This document shows, piece after piece, positions 25,625 to 33,545 of a stretch of DNA of 64,000 nucleotides. The first letter of the stretch is position 1; each line of letters opens with the position of its first letter. The position numbers and the translations under genes were made by a program. The notes beneath the pieces were generated by a model. It was not told where the DNA came from and did not search any database. It saw only the letters and a program-made list of their open reading frames with translations. This DNA is from DASUAS01 sp963809795 (lineage in GTDB: Bacteria > Actinomycetota > Acidimicrobiia > IMCC26256 > DASPTH01). The stretch is taken from positions 124,001 through 188,000 of the forward strand of contig CAWELN010000021.1 of assembly GCA_963809795.1 (NCBI GenBank), in the 5' to 3' direction.

Positions 25625-26605
25625 TCAGGTGAGGTCGAGCACGATGGTGCCGAACACCGCATCGGCGGCCAGCAGGTCGTAGGCCTCGCCGGCGCCGTCC
25701 AGCGACAACGTGCGGGCGATGACCGGACGCACCTCGCCGCGCGCGAGCAGCGGCACGACGTCGCGCGTGAACGCGTCGGTCGCGTCCGCCTTCTCCTCCA
25801 CCGAGCGCCCGCGGAGCATGGTGCCGAACAGGCGCATGCGCTTGTACATGAGCGCGCCGAGATCGAGCTGCGCGCGCGGTCCGGCGATGAGGCCGATGAC
25901 CACGACGCGGCCGCGCGGCCCGGCGACCGCGAGGTCGGTCACGAGGTAGTCGCCACCGACGGGGTCCAGGGTGACGTCGACCGGCCCCGCCGCCGCGATG
26001 ATGTCGGCGGCGAGGGCGGCCGGGTCGAGCTGGCGCGGTGCGAGCACCGCGTGGTCGAGCCCGAGCTCGCGACTGCGCTCCAGTTTCTCGGGGGTCCGGG
26101 CCGTGCCCACCACCGTGCAGCCGAACGCCCGGCCGAGCTGCAGCGCGGCCGTGCCGACGCCGGACCCGACCGCGTGCACCAGCATGGTCTCGCCCGCCTG
26201 GACGCCGGCCTGAGTGACCATCGCGTCGTGCGCGGTGATGAAGACCTCGGGCACGCCGGCGGCCTCCACGAGGTCGAGCCGTTCGGGGACCGGCGCGCAC
26301 TGGGCCGCGGGCACCGCCAGCAGCTCGGCCTGGGCGCCGCCACCGGCGATGCCGAACACGCGGGCGCCGAGCGCGGGCACGGTGACGCCGGGGCCGTGCG
26401 CGACGACCTCGCCCGCGAACTCGAGCCCGGGGATGTCGGGCGGCGAGCCGGGCGGCGCGGCGTAGTTCCCCGCGAGCTGCACGAGATCGGCGCGGTTCAG
26501 GCCGGCACCGTGCACCCGTACGAGGACCTCACCCGGCCCCGGTTCCGGATCGGGGCGGGTCTCCACCCGCAGCCGGGCATCGGGGGTGATCACCAGGGCC
26601 CGCAC
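25625..26605 (-). CDS. NADPH:quinone oxidoreductase-type medium-chain dehydrogenase
   Basis: A 326-residue zinc-free medium-chain reductase of the quinone oxidoreductase / PIG3-like group. The N-terminal GroES-like domain carries GAGLNRADLVQLAGNY and IPGLEFAGEVVAHG. The Rossmann domain has VHAVGSGVGTAALQLGRAFG for NADPH, followed by VDVTLDPVGGDYL. It would reduce quinones or activated alkenes with NADPH in the cytosol. The GTG start at 26605 agrees with a -10-like TACGGT six bases upstream. It is divergent from the small CxxC protein gene. Confidence 0.9.
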   Translation of the reverse strand: MRALVITPDARLRVETRPDPEPGPGEVLVRVHGAGLNRADLVQLAGNYAAPPGSPPDIPGLEFAGEVVAHGPGVTVPALGARVFGIAGGGAQAELLAVPAAQCAPVPERLDLVEAAGVPEVFITAHDAMVTQAGVQAGETMLVHAVGSGVGTAALQLGRAFGCTVVGTARTPEKLERSRELGLDHAVLAPRQLDPAALAADIIAAAGPVDVTLDPVGGDYLVTDLAVAGPRGRVVVIGLIAGPRAQLDLGALMYKRMRLFGTMLRGRSVEEKADATDAFTRDVVPLLARGEVRPVIARTLSLDGAGEAYDLLAADAVFGTIVLDLT

Positions 26606-26611
26606 GCCGCG

Positions 26612-26617
26612 ACCGTA
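26612..26617 (-). promoter_or_regulatory. -10-like element TACGGT for the quinone oxidoreductase
   Basis: TACGGT on the minus strand ends six bases before the GTG start at 26605. Confidence 0.4.
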
Positions 26618-26647
26618 GTGCCGGCGGGGCCGCGCCCGCTGCGGGGC

Positions 26648-26653
26648 TACGGT
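26648..26653 (+). promoter_or_regulatory. -10-like element TACGGT for the small CxxC protein
   Basis: TACGGT ends seven bases before the GTG at 26661. It overlaps the alternative GTG at 26652 and therefore argues against that start. Confidence 0.4.
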
Positions 26654-26660
26654 GCGACCC

Positions 26661-27017
26661 GTGGCCGGCCCCGACCTCGTGATCTTCGACGCCGACGGTG
26701 AGGATCTCGCCTTCGACGCGGCCGAGGCCTCGAGCCTGTTCACCCTCACCGGCAACCTCGACGCGGCGACGGTGTCGGCCTGCCCGCGGTGTCGGAGCCG
26801 GGTCGTGGCGGTCGTGGCCCTCGCCGATCTCATCGCCGACGCGCCGCCGTTCGCCCGCTCCGACGAGTTGCTCGCGCTCGCCGACGACTCGCCGACGCTG
26901 CACCTGTACGTGCGTGACCTGCAGACCCCGTGCGCGCACCGCACGTGGCTCGATCCGGGCGCCGAGGAGTGGGCCGATCTCGTCGCCGAGCTGGCCGGAC
27001 CGTCGATCCTGCGCTGA
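26661..27017 (+). CDS. Small protein with CPRC...CxH pattern, function unknown
   Basis: A 118-residue acidic protein that I do not recognise. It has an ACPRCRSRV knuckle near residue 41 and a second TPCAHRTW pair about 50 residues later. Together they supply three Cys and one His that could bind zinc as a split zinc ribbon. The rest is Ala/Leu/Asp-rich helix (FARSDELLALADDSPTLHL). It is transcribed divergently from the quinone oxidoreductase and ends 29 bases before the convergent DsbA-like gene. The codon pattern and both-side spacing support a real gene. A GTG at 26652 would add three residues. Confidence 0.6.
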   Translation: MAGPDLVIFDADGEDLAFDAAEASSLFTLTGNLDAATVSACPRCRSRVVAVVALADLIADAPPFARSDELLALADDSPTLHLYVRDLQTPCAHRTWLDPGAEEWADLVAELAGPSILR

Positions 27018-27046
27018 CGTGCCCCGACCGGAGCGCGTCGCCCCGG

Positions 27047-27634
27047 TCAGCGGGGGATGCGGGTGCGCTTGAACTCGTTGAGACGCGACCACGGCAGCAG
27101 GTCGAGGGCCCGCTCCAGGTCGTCGACCCGTCCGCGCTCCATGAACCGCACGAACACCGCCTCTTCGCCCTCGATGTAGGTCGGCACGCCGAACACCGCC
27201 CAGCGGTCGACCGCCTCGGTGTGCTCGGTGGCCAGCGTCTTGAGCGGCCGGCCGCTGTGGGCCTCCTCGGCGACGGCGTCGGCGTCGAGCCCGGCCTCGG
27301 TGACCGCGGCGCGCAGCACGTCCTCGTCCTTCAACTGGAGGCCGTGGTCGTGGCGGGCGGCGAAGAGCGCGAGGTGGGCGTCGAAGAAGCGCTCGGGGAA
27401 CGCGTCGCGCACCGCGATCCCGTAGAGGAGCGAGAGCACGCCCGAGCCCCATTCCGAGGGGTCGCGCTCCCACATCGGCGGCGCGCCCTCCTCGACGTGG
27501 ACCTGGTCGAGCGAGAACGGGGTGAACCGGAAGTCGACGTCGCTGCCGGCGCGGAGCGCGGCGATCACCGCGGCGTTGCCGTTGTAGGCGAAGGGGCACC
27601 GGTAGTCGAAGGTGACGGCGATGGAACGGCTCAC
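27047..27634 (-). CDS. DsbA/2-hydroxychromene-2-carboxylate isomerase-family protein
   Basis: A 195-residue thioredoxin-fold protein. The active-site region reads FDYRCPFAYNGNAAV. Only one cysteine is present, so the disulfide-exchange CxxC is missing, as in the HCCA isomerase/FrnE-like branch. The FGVPTYIEGEEAVF segment contains the cis-proline loop. It is cytosolic with no signal peptide. The branch includes glutathione-dependent isomerases, but in a mycothiol organism the thiol partner is unknown. It starts with GTG behind a GGAGG ribosome site. Confidence 0.78.
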   Translation of the reverse strand: MSRSIAVTFDYRCPFAYNGNAAVIAALRAGSDVDFRFTPFSLDQVHVEEGAPPMWERDPSEWGSGVLSLLYGIAVRDAFPERFFDAHLALFAARHDHGLQLKDEDVLRAAVTEAGLDADAVAEEAHSGRPLKTLATEHTEAVDRWAVFGVPTYIEGEEAVFVRFMERGRVDDLERALDLLPWSRLNEFKRTRIPR

Positions 27635-27720
27635 GGGGGGACCTCCGAGGTTCGGTGGAGCGCCAGATACTTGGTTGTGCTCTCAACGATACCCGACCGG
27701 AGAGGTCGGCAATCAGGGGC

Positions 27721-28245
27721 TCAGCCGAGCGGGACGACCCGCCGGGCGATCGCGCCCAGCACGAGGCCCAGGGCGGCTCCGGCGACGACGTCGGACGCGT
27801 GGTGCATCTGGGTGTACACGCGGCTCGACGCCACCGCCGCCGCCAGCGCGAACCACAGCGGCGTGGCCGGCCCGCCGGCGAGGAGCATCGCCGCGGTGAA
27901 CGCCGACGCCGCGTGGCCCGACGGGAACGAGCTCGTGATGGGCCGGTGCATGCCGTAGGGGAGCGGACCCGCGGGCGGGTGATCGTCCTCCGGGCGCACC
28001 CTGCGGAAGCACGCCTTGATCGGCCCGTTGGTCAGCAACGACTCGGTGCCGAGCGCCGCACCCATGCGTAGGGCGATCGCCGGGTCGCCGCGCCGGGCCG
28101 CACGCAGGGCGGCGGCGAGCAGCCAGAGCAGCCCGTGGTCCGCCGCGCTGGACAAGCCGTAGAACACCGGATCGAGCTGCGGCGAGCGGATGCGCTCCAC
28201 CAGCGCGTCGACCTTGAGGTCGAACGCGTGCACCCGCGAGAGCAT
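27721..28245 (-). CDS. PAP2-family membrane phosphatase
   Basis: A 174-residue membrane protein with all three PAP2 motifs: KACFRRVRP (residues 77-85), FPSGHAASAF with Ser109-Gly110-His111, and SRVYTQMHHASD with Arg142, His148 and Asp152. Hydrophobic stretches between them give four to five membrane helices. It dephosphorylates lipid phosphates such as phosphatidic acid or undecaprenyl pyrophosphate at the outer membrane face. The hexamer TAGCCT six bases before the ATG suggests a leaderless transcript. Confidence 0.9.
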   Translation of the reverse strand: MLSRVHAFDLKVDALVERIRSPQLDPVFYGLSSAADHGLLWLLAAALRAARRGDPAIALRMGAALGTESLLTNGPIKACFRRVRPEDDHPPAGPLPYGMHRPITSSFPSGHAASAFTAAMLLAGGPATPLWFALAAAVASSRVYTQMHHASDVVAGAALGLVLGAIARRVVPLG

Positions 28246-28251
28246 CGGCCG

Positions 28252-28257
28252 AGGCTA
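28252..28257 (-). promoter_or_regulatory. -10-like element TAGCCT for the PAP2 gene
   Basis: TAGCCT on the minus strand ends six bases before the start at 28245. Confidence 0.45.
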
Positions 28258-28291
28258 CCGGGCGGCGGTGCGTCGCCGGTGGGGGTGATGG

Positions 28292-29140
28292 TCAGCCGGT
28301 GGGGACGAGCGGCAGCGGCAGCGAGGGCTCGATGACCGTGCCGGGACCGCGCAGCTCGAGCGCGTCGACCGGGTCGCCGCCGTGCGCGGGGCAGTACGGC
28401 TTGAACGTGCAGAAGTCGCACAGGCGACCGGGCTTCGGCTTGAAGTCCTCGCGGCTGCACGCGTTGGCGATTGCTTCGTAGAGCGCGGCGGTGCGGCGCT
28501 CGACGCCGCGGATGGACTGGTCGGTGGGGGTGGCGATGATCGCCTCGGGCTTCGACAGGTAGAAGAGCTGCACCCGCGCCGGGCGGCGGCCGAGCATGCG
28601 CTCGCAGAGCAGCGCGTACATGTGCACGCCGCTCAGGCTCTTGGCCTCCCACAGCTCCGACGGCACCGATCCGGTCTTGTAGTCGGTGACCACGAACTCG
28701 CCGTGCTCGTCGAGCTCGAGGCGGTCGATGATGCCCCGCAGCCGGGTGCGGCCCAGGTCGGCCTCGAGCTTGAGCTCCAGGCCGATGGGGCGGACGGTGC
28801 GCGGGTCCTCGAGCTCGAAGTACTTCCGCACCAGCGACTCGGCGTCGGCGTCGAAGCGGGCCCACTCCTCCTCGGTGAGGTCGAGGTCGGCGAAGTCGGG
28901 GTGGGGTGCGAGCTCGACCCGGGCCGCGGCGAGATCGGTGAGCGCGGCGTCGAGCGAGCGCTCGTCGGCCGGCCGGTCGAGGAGCAGCTCCAGCGCCCGA
29001 TGGACCAGCGTGCCCTTCGTGGTCCACGGCGCGGGCGGCTCCGGCAGCCGCTCCAGGTAGGAGAACCGGAACGCGAGGGGACACTCCTTGAACGACGAGC
29101 AGGAGCTCGGCGACAGCGACCAGGGGGGCGCGAAGCTCAT
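28292..29140 (-). CDS. RecB-family PD-(D/E)XK nuclease with Fe-S cysteines
   Basis: A 282-residue single-domain nuclease. The RecB-type active site is visible: His47 in GTLVHRALE, Asp139 in RGIIDRLE, and Asp153 and Lys155 in VVTDYKTG. Four cysteines, Cys20 (FKECP) and Cys241, Cys244 and Cys250 (LCDFCTFKPYC), are placed as in the AddB/Cas4 4Fe-4S cluster that locks the N and C ends together. No cas genes are near, so this is the standalone exonuclease type often seen in actinobacteria, with a likely role in DNA end processing. A -10-like TACCCT lies seven bases upstream. Confidence 0.9.
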   Translation of the reverse strand: MSFAPPWSLSPSSCSSFKECPLAFRFSYLERLPEPPAPWTTKGTLVHRALELLLDRPADERSLDAALTDLAAARVELAPHPDFADLDLTEEEWARFDADAESLVRKYFELEDPRTVRPIGLELKLEADLGRTRLRGIIDRLELDEHGEFVVTDYKTGSVPSELWEAKSLSGVHMYALLCERMLGRRPARVQLFYLSKPEAIIATPTDQSIRGVERRTAALYEAIANACSREDFKPKPGRLCDFCTFKPYCPAHGGDPVDALELRGPGTVIEPSLPLPLVPTG

Positions 29141-29147
29141 CGATCGG

Positions 29148-29153
29148 AGGGTA
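29148..29153 (-). promoter_or_regulatory. -10-like element TACCCT for the RecB-like nuclease
   Basis: TACCCT on the minus strand ends seven bases before the start at 29140. Confidence 0.4.
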
Positions 29154-29272
29154 ACGCGGGGGTGTGACAGGGAAGCGGATGCCGCGGAGCGGCGAGCGTC
29201 GGGCGTCGGGCGAGCGGATAGCGTCCGGTGGCCCGGGCCAACCGAAGGCGGGTCTCACGAGAGGAGCGCGCG

Positions 29273-30286
29273 ATGAAGGTCGACGGGATGCTCGGAGGGG
29301 GCTTCGACGGCGTCGCCGCGCAGGCCCGACAGCTCGAGGCCGACGGCTACGACGGCGGCGTCACCGCCGAGATGGGCCACGACCCGTTCTTCCCGCTCGT
29401 GCTGGCGGCGCAGGCCACCGAGCGGCTCGAGGTCGCGACCGGCGTCGCCATCGCGTTCGCCCGTACCCCGATGACGCTGGCGATGGTCGCCAACGACGTG
29501 CAGCTCGCGGCGAAGGGTCGCTTCTCGCTCGGGATCGGCAGCCAGATCAAGCCGCACATCGAGCGGCGGTTCTCGATGCCGTGGTCACACCCCGCGGCGC
29601 GGATGCGCGAGTTCGTGCTCGCGATGCGGGCCATCTGGTCGGCGTGGAGCACCGGCGAGAAGCTCGACTTCCGCGGCGAGTTCTACACGCACACGCTGAT
29701 GACGCCGTTCTTCAGTCCGGGCCCGAACCCGTACGGGCCGCCGAAGGTGATGATGGCGGCGGTCGGCGACAAGATGACCGAGGTCGCCGGTGAGGTCGCC
29801 GACGGCATGATCCTCCACCCGTTCACCACCGAGAAGTACGTGCGGGACGTGACGCTCCCGGGGTTGCAGCGCGGGTTCGCCGCCGGCGGCCAGACCCGCG
29901 CCGACTTCACCCTCGCGCTGCCCCTCTTCGTCGTGACCGGCACCACCGACGACGAGTGGGCGGCGGCGCGCAAGGGGACGCGCGAGCAGATCGCGTTCTA
30001 CGGCTCGACGCCGGGGTACCACGGGGTGCTGCGCCTCCACGGCTGGGAAGAAGTGGGCACCGAGCTCAACCAGCTGTCGCGGCGGGGCGAGTGGGTGGCG
30101 ATGGGCGAGCTGATCACCGACGAGATGTTGGAGACGTTCGCGGTGGTGGCGCCGCCCGGCGACATCGCCGCCGGCATCGTGGCCCGCTACGGCGACGTGC
30201 TCGACCGGGTCAGCTTCGACACCCCGTACGCCTCCGACCCCGCGGTCTGGACGCAGCTCGTCGCCGACCTCAGGGACGCCCGCTGA
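29273..30286 (+). CDS. LLM-class F420-dependent oxidoreductase
   Basis: A 337-residue luciferase-like (TIM-barrel) oxidoreductase. Typical segments are GGFDGVAAQARQLEADGYDGG, RLEVATGVAIAFARTPMTLAMVANDVQLAAKGRFSLGIG and VAGEVADGMILHPF. The pattern matches the TIGR03617-type F420-dependent group of actinobacteria rather than FMN-dependent luciferases. The natural substrate is unknown. The ATG at 29273 follows a GAGGAG ribosome site. The downstream NTF2-like gene begins one base after the stop, so they form an operon. Confidence 0.88.
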   Translation: MKVDGMLGGGFDGVAAQARQLEADGYDGGVTAEMGHDPFFPLVLAAQATERLEVATGVAIAFARTPMTLAMVANDVQLAAKGRFSLGIGSQIKPHIERRFSMPWSHPAARMREFVLAMRAIWSAWSTGEKLDFRGEFYTHTLMTPFFSPGPNPYGPPKVMMAAVGDKMTEVAGEVADGMILHPFTTEKYVRDVTLPGLQRGFAAGGQTRADFTLALPLFVVTGTTDDEWAAARKGTREQIAFYGSTPGYHGVLRLHGWEEVGTELNQLSRRGEWVAMGELITDEMLETFAVVAPPGDIAAGIVARYGDVLDRVSFDTPYASDPAVWTQLVADLRDAR

Positions 30287-30287
30287 C

Positions 30288-30692
30288 GTGACCGATCCCG
30301 TCGACGCCGTCCACGAGGCGAACTCGGCGTTCTACGCCGCGCTCGAGTCGTGTGACCTCGATGCCATGGCCGACCTCTGGGAGCACTCCGACCGGGTCTC
30401 GGTGACGCACCCGGGGTGGCCGATGCTGCGCGGCTGGGCCAAGGTCGCCGGCTCGTGGGACGCCATCTTCCGGAACACCGGCTACATCCAGTTCGTGCTC
30501 ACCGACGAGCAGGTCGTGGTGGTCGGCGACACCGCATGGGTGACCCTCGACGAGAACATCCTGCAGTCGGCCGGCAGCGACGAGCTGTCCGGATCGCGCG
30601 CGACCGCGGTCAACCTGTTCGTGCGGGCTCGCGACGGCGACGGCTGGGTGATGGTCGTGCACCACAGCTCGCCGGTCGCGGGCGACGGTTAG
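30288..30692 (+). CDS. SnoaL/NTF2-like protein (SnoaL_3 type)
   Basis: A 134-residue cone-fold protein. VDAVHEANSAFYAALESCDLDAMADLWEH opens the fold, followed by HPGWPMLRGWAKV, TAWVTLDEN and VNLFVRARDGDGWVMVVHHSS, typical of the SnoaL-like family with a pocket histidine. The GTG start is one base after the LLM oxidoreductase stop, so the two are co-transcribed and may work on the same compound. Small pocket proteins of this family act as isomerases or cyclases in some pathways. No more can be said here. Confidence 0.82.
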   Translation: MTDPVDAVHEANSAFYAALESCDLDAMADLWEHSDRVSVTHPGWPMLRGWAKVAGSWDAIFRNTGYIQFVLTDEQVVVVGDTAWVTLDENILQSAGSDELSGSRATAVNLFVRARDGDGWVMVVHHSSPVAGDG

Positions 30693-30696
30693 GTGC

Positions 30697-31401
30697 TCAG
30701 GGGAGCTTCGACGCGATCCAGGCTTCGAGCGCGGGGCCGCTCTCGAAGCTCGAGATCAGCGCGTAGCGCGGCGCGCCGCCGGTGTGGCACACGACGTGCC
30801 AGAGTCGTTGCGTGTCGACGACGAAGCGCGACCCGCGGTGCAGCGGGACGCGGACCTCGGTGCTCGGGTCGGGCAGGCCGTCGGCGCCCTGCTCCATGAG
30901 GACCATGAAGCTGTCGGGGTTGTCGGTGAGCTCGATCCAGGAGCGGACGACCCAGCCGTCGGTGTCGGGGTTGAACCGGTTGTTGTCGTCGCGGTGGATC
31001 TGGCGCAGCGCCTCGTCGTAGGGCTGCGGCTCCAGCTTGATCACGCGCACGCGACCGAAGTCGGCGCCCACCGACTCCACCTCGGCGACGATGCTCGGGC
31101 ACTGCGGCGCGTTCGACGTGAACCGACCGCCCTTGTCGGGGCGCTCCTCGCCCGGCTTCCAGAAGCCCCGACAGTCGAGCTCGCCGTCGGCGGTGGCGAC
31201 GGGAGCGAAGTTGGTGTCGCCGCCGCTCTTCCAGTCCATGTACTCGAGGCCGAGGTACTCCGACTCCGGGATCGCCCGTTCGAGATCGCGCAGCACGACG
31301 TACCCGTGCTCGACCAGCGCACCCACCCGCGGGTGGGGGGTGTCGAGGGGGATGTCGGTGGACCAGTGGGGCGTGTTCAACCAGTGGTCAGTGACGGCCA
31401 T
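30697..31401 (-). CDS. Aspartyl/asparaginyl beta-hydroxylase-like (2-oxoglutarate oxygenase) protein
   Basis: A 234-residue cupin-fold protein. The LRQIHRDDNNRFN segment supplies the HxD-like iron ligands, VVDTQRLWHVVCHTG the distal histidine, and APRYALISSFES the arginine that binds 2-oxoglutarate, in the order found in the AspH family. It has no signal peptide, so it is cytosolic. The hydroxylated target is unknown. The start overlaps the end of the upstream flavoprotein gene by 14 bases, yet a -10-like TACACT six bases before the ATG could give it its own leaderless transcript. Confidence 0.65.
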   Translation of the reverse strand: MAVTDHWLNTPHWSTDIPLDTPHPRVGALVEHGYVVLRDLERAIPESEYLGLEYMDWKSGGDTNFAPVATADGELDCRGFWKPGEERPDKGGRFTSNAPQCPSIVAEVESVGADFGRVRVIKLEPQPYDEALRQIHRDDNNRFNPDTDGWVVRSWIELTDNPDSFMVLMEQGADGLPDPSTEVRVPLHRGSRFVVDTQRLWHVVCHTGGAPRYALISSFESGPALEAWIASKLP

Positions 31402-32643
31402 CCGTCGAGTGTAGGGAGTAGGCCCCGGCGGTCGTGAACATGCCGCGCCGCCAGCGGTCGGGCGTCAGCACCAGGGCGCGGGGATAGTCCTCGAACATCC
31501 AGCGGGCGAAGTTGCGGCGGGTCCATGGGGTGAGCGACGCCGCCAGGATCGCACCCCGCGCTCCGAGCGGGACGCGCAGGATGTGCTGCAGCAGTGCCGC
31601 GAACCGGAGGTCGCGCGCCGAGGGCGCGGTCGACGTCGCCGCGGTAGCGGCACGTCGCGGCCGCGGCGTCGAGTGGTGACGCGGCGATCGCGCGCGCCGC
31701 GAGCGCCCCGGTCTCGAGCGCCTGCGCGATGCCCTCACCGGTCATCGGATCGACGACGTCGGCGGCGTCGCCCGACGAACAGCGCGCGCCCGTGGGTGAG
31801 CCGCGCGCCGTCGTACGCGGCGGGGATGGGCCAGGCCCGCACCGTGCCCTCGGGCTGCGCGTCGGGCCCGAGCGCGCGGCGCAGGTGCGGTCGGTCGGCG
31901 AGCGTGCGCCACTGCGCGGCGAGCGCCTTCCCGCTCGGCGCATCCGCGTGCCGGTCCCGGAGGACACCGAAGCCGACGTTGGCGCGGCCGTCCCCCACGG
32001 GGAACACCCACGCGTAGCCGGGGAGGAAGTCCTCCTCGAACAGGACCCAGAGGCGGCGGTCGTCGACGCCGGTGAAGTACTGGCGGAACGTGTGCCAGCT
32101 GGTTCGGCGAGCAGGTCCGAGGTCGGCGCGATCGTCACCCGCGTCGTCGAGCAGCTTGCGCGTCGGGGAGTAGTGCCCGTCGGCCGCGACCGAGCCAGCG
32201 CGCCTGCACGATGCTGCCGTCGGCGAGTGTCGCGCGGTAGTCGGCACCGTCGTCCTCGAGCGCGGTGACCGCGGCGTGCTCGCGCACTTCGACGCCCGCG
32301 CGCGGGCGTGGTCGACGAGCGCGGCATCGAGCTCGACGCGCGGCACGACGCCCGCGTACGCGCCGTCGACAGGAAGGGGCACGACCACCTCGCGGCCGGT
32401 GGGCGACACGAGCACGGTCTCGCTGATCGGTGCGTACGACGGGAGGCTCCGGACGTCGACGCCGAGGGCGTCGAGCAGGCGCAGCGCTCCGGTGGTGAGG
32501 CCGTCGCCGCAGGTCTTGTCGCGGGGGAAGCCGGCCTTGTCGACCACCAGCACGTCGAGGCCGAGCCGGCGGGCCTCGACGCCGGCCGCGACCCCGGCCG
32601 GGCCTGCTCCCACGACCAGGACGTCGAGCGCGTTTCCGAGCAA
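31388..32643 (-). CDS. Geranylgeranyl-reductase-family flavoprotein (frame broken about four times)
   Basis: The N terminus (LDVLVVGAGPAGVAAGVEAR) is an FAD-binding motif followed by GFPRDKTCGDGLTTGALRLL, the signature of the geranylgeranyl reductase / FixC-like family. Protein homology continues to the end (FARWMFEDYPRALVLTPDRW), but only if the frame is changed near 32300, 32207, 31765 and 31625. Between the breaks the coding sense is intact and no in-frame stop occurs. The breaks near 32207, 31765 and 31625 look like one extra G/C, while the one near 32300, in a GCGC run, looks like one missing base. The gene is therefore either a recent pseudogene or sequence error. Such enzymes reduce isoprenoid double bonds or, as FixC-like partners, pass ETF electrons to quinone. 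The divergent etfBA operon starts 107 bases away. Confidence 0.75.
31408..31413 (-). promoter_or_regulatory. -10-like element TACACT for the AspH-like gene
   Basis: TACACT on the minus strand ends six bases before the start at 31401 and lies inside the last codons of the flavoprotein gene. Confidence 0.35.
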
Positions 32644-32749
32644 GTCTCGACGGTACCCACGTTTCGCCCTGGCGTGCCGATCGCGGCAAGAATCAGGTCA
32701 TCAGGCGGCGTGACCGGTTCGTCGGCGCGCCCGGACGCGGAGAGACCGA

Positions 32750-33529
32750 ATGAACATCGCAGTCTGCGTGAAGCAGATCCCGGACCCGGCGGTGCCCGGG
32801 AAGCTCGAGGCGGACCACACGCTCGAGCGTTCGGGCAAGCTCATCCTCGACGACTCCGACGCGTACGGCGTCGAGATGTCGTTGCAGCTGGCGGAGAAGG
32901 CCGGCGGCGGCGAGGTGGTGTTGATCTCGATGGCGCCCAACGGCGAGGTGTCGGGTCTGCGCACCGCGTTGGCCATGGGCGCGGCCCGTGCGGTGCTCGT
33001 GTCGGACGACGCGCTCGCCGGTTCCGATGCGTTGTCGACCGCCAAGGTGCTCGCCAAGGCGATCGAGCGCGCCGGCGGGATCGACCTCGTGGTCACCGCG
33101 ACCGAGTCGACCGACGGGTACACGGGCACCATCCCGGCGCAGGTCGCCGAGCTGCTCGGCTGGCCGTCGTTGACGTTCGCCAAGCACGTCGAGATCGGCG
33201 ACGGCAAGGTCAGCATCCAGCGCCAGACCGAGGCCGGCTTCGACGAGGTCGAGGCGTCGTTGCCCGCGGTCGTGAGCGTGACCGCCGGAGTGGTCGAGCC
33301 CCGCTATCCCTCGTTCAAGGGGATCATGGCGGCGAAGAACAAGCCGGTCGACCAGGTCACCGTCGGCGACCTCGGCCTGGCTGCCGACCAGGTCGGTTGG
33401 GCCGGGGCCCGCCAGAAGATCGTGAACGTCGGCGCCGCCCCCGAGCGCGAGGCCGGCGAGAAGATCGAGGACGACGGCGAGGCGTTCCAGCGCATCGTGC
33501 AGTTCCTCGAGCAGCTCAAAGTCGTCTAG
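32750..33529 (+). CDS. etfB: Electron transfer flavoprotein, beta subunit
   Basis: A 259-residue ETF beta (FixA-like) subunit. It begins MNIAVCVKQIPDPAVPGKLE, carries the AMP-binding ATESTDGYTGTIPAQVAELLG region and the QTEAGFDEVEASLPAVVSVT segment that leads to the recognition loop. With EtfA it takes electrons from acyl-CoA dehydrogenases such as the one at 19983-21263 and hands them to a quinone oxidoreductase. A GGAGAGACC ribosome site precedes the ATG, and etfA starts 16 bases after its stop. The divergent neighbour is a GGR/FixC-like flavoprotein. Confidence 0.96.
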   Translation: MNIAVCVKQIPDPAVPGKLEADHTLERSGKLILDDSDAYGVEMSLQLAEKAGGGEVVLISMAPNGEVSGLRTALAMGAARAVLVSDDALAGSDALSTAKVLAKAIERAGGIDLVVTATESTDGYTGTIPAQVAELLGWPSLTFAKHVEIGDGKVSIQRQTEAGFDEVEASLPAVVSVTAGVVEPRYPSFKGIMAAKNKPVDQVTVGDLGLAADQVGWAGARQKIVNVGAAPEREAGEKIEDDGEAFQRIVQFLEQLKVV

Positions 33530-33545
33530 GGAGGGCTTCGACACC

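Noticed and set aside
28292..29140. Cas4 assignment for the RecB-like Fe-S nuclease
   Set aside because: The cysteine layout is Cas4-like, but there are no cas genes or repeat-spacer arrays in the window, and the length fits the standalone actinobacterial exonuclease group.
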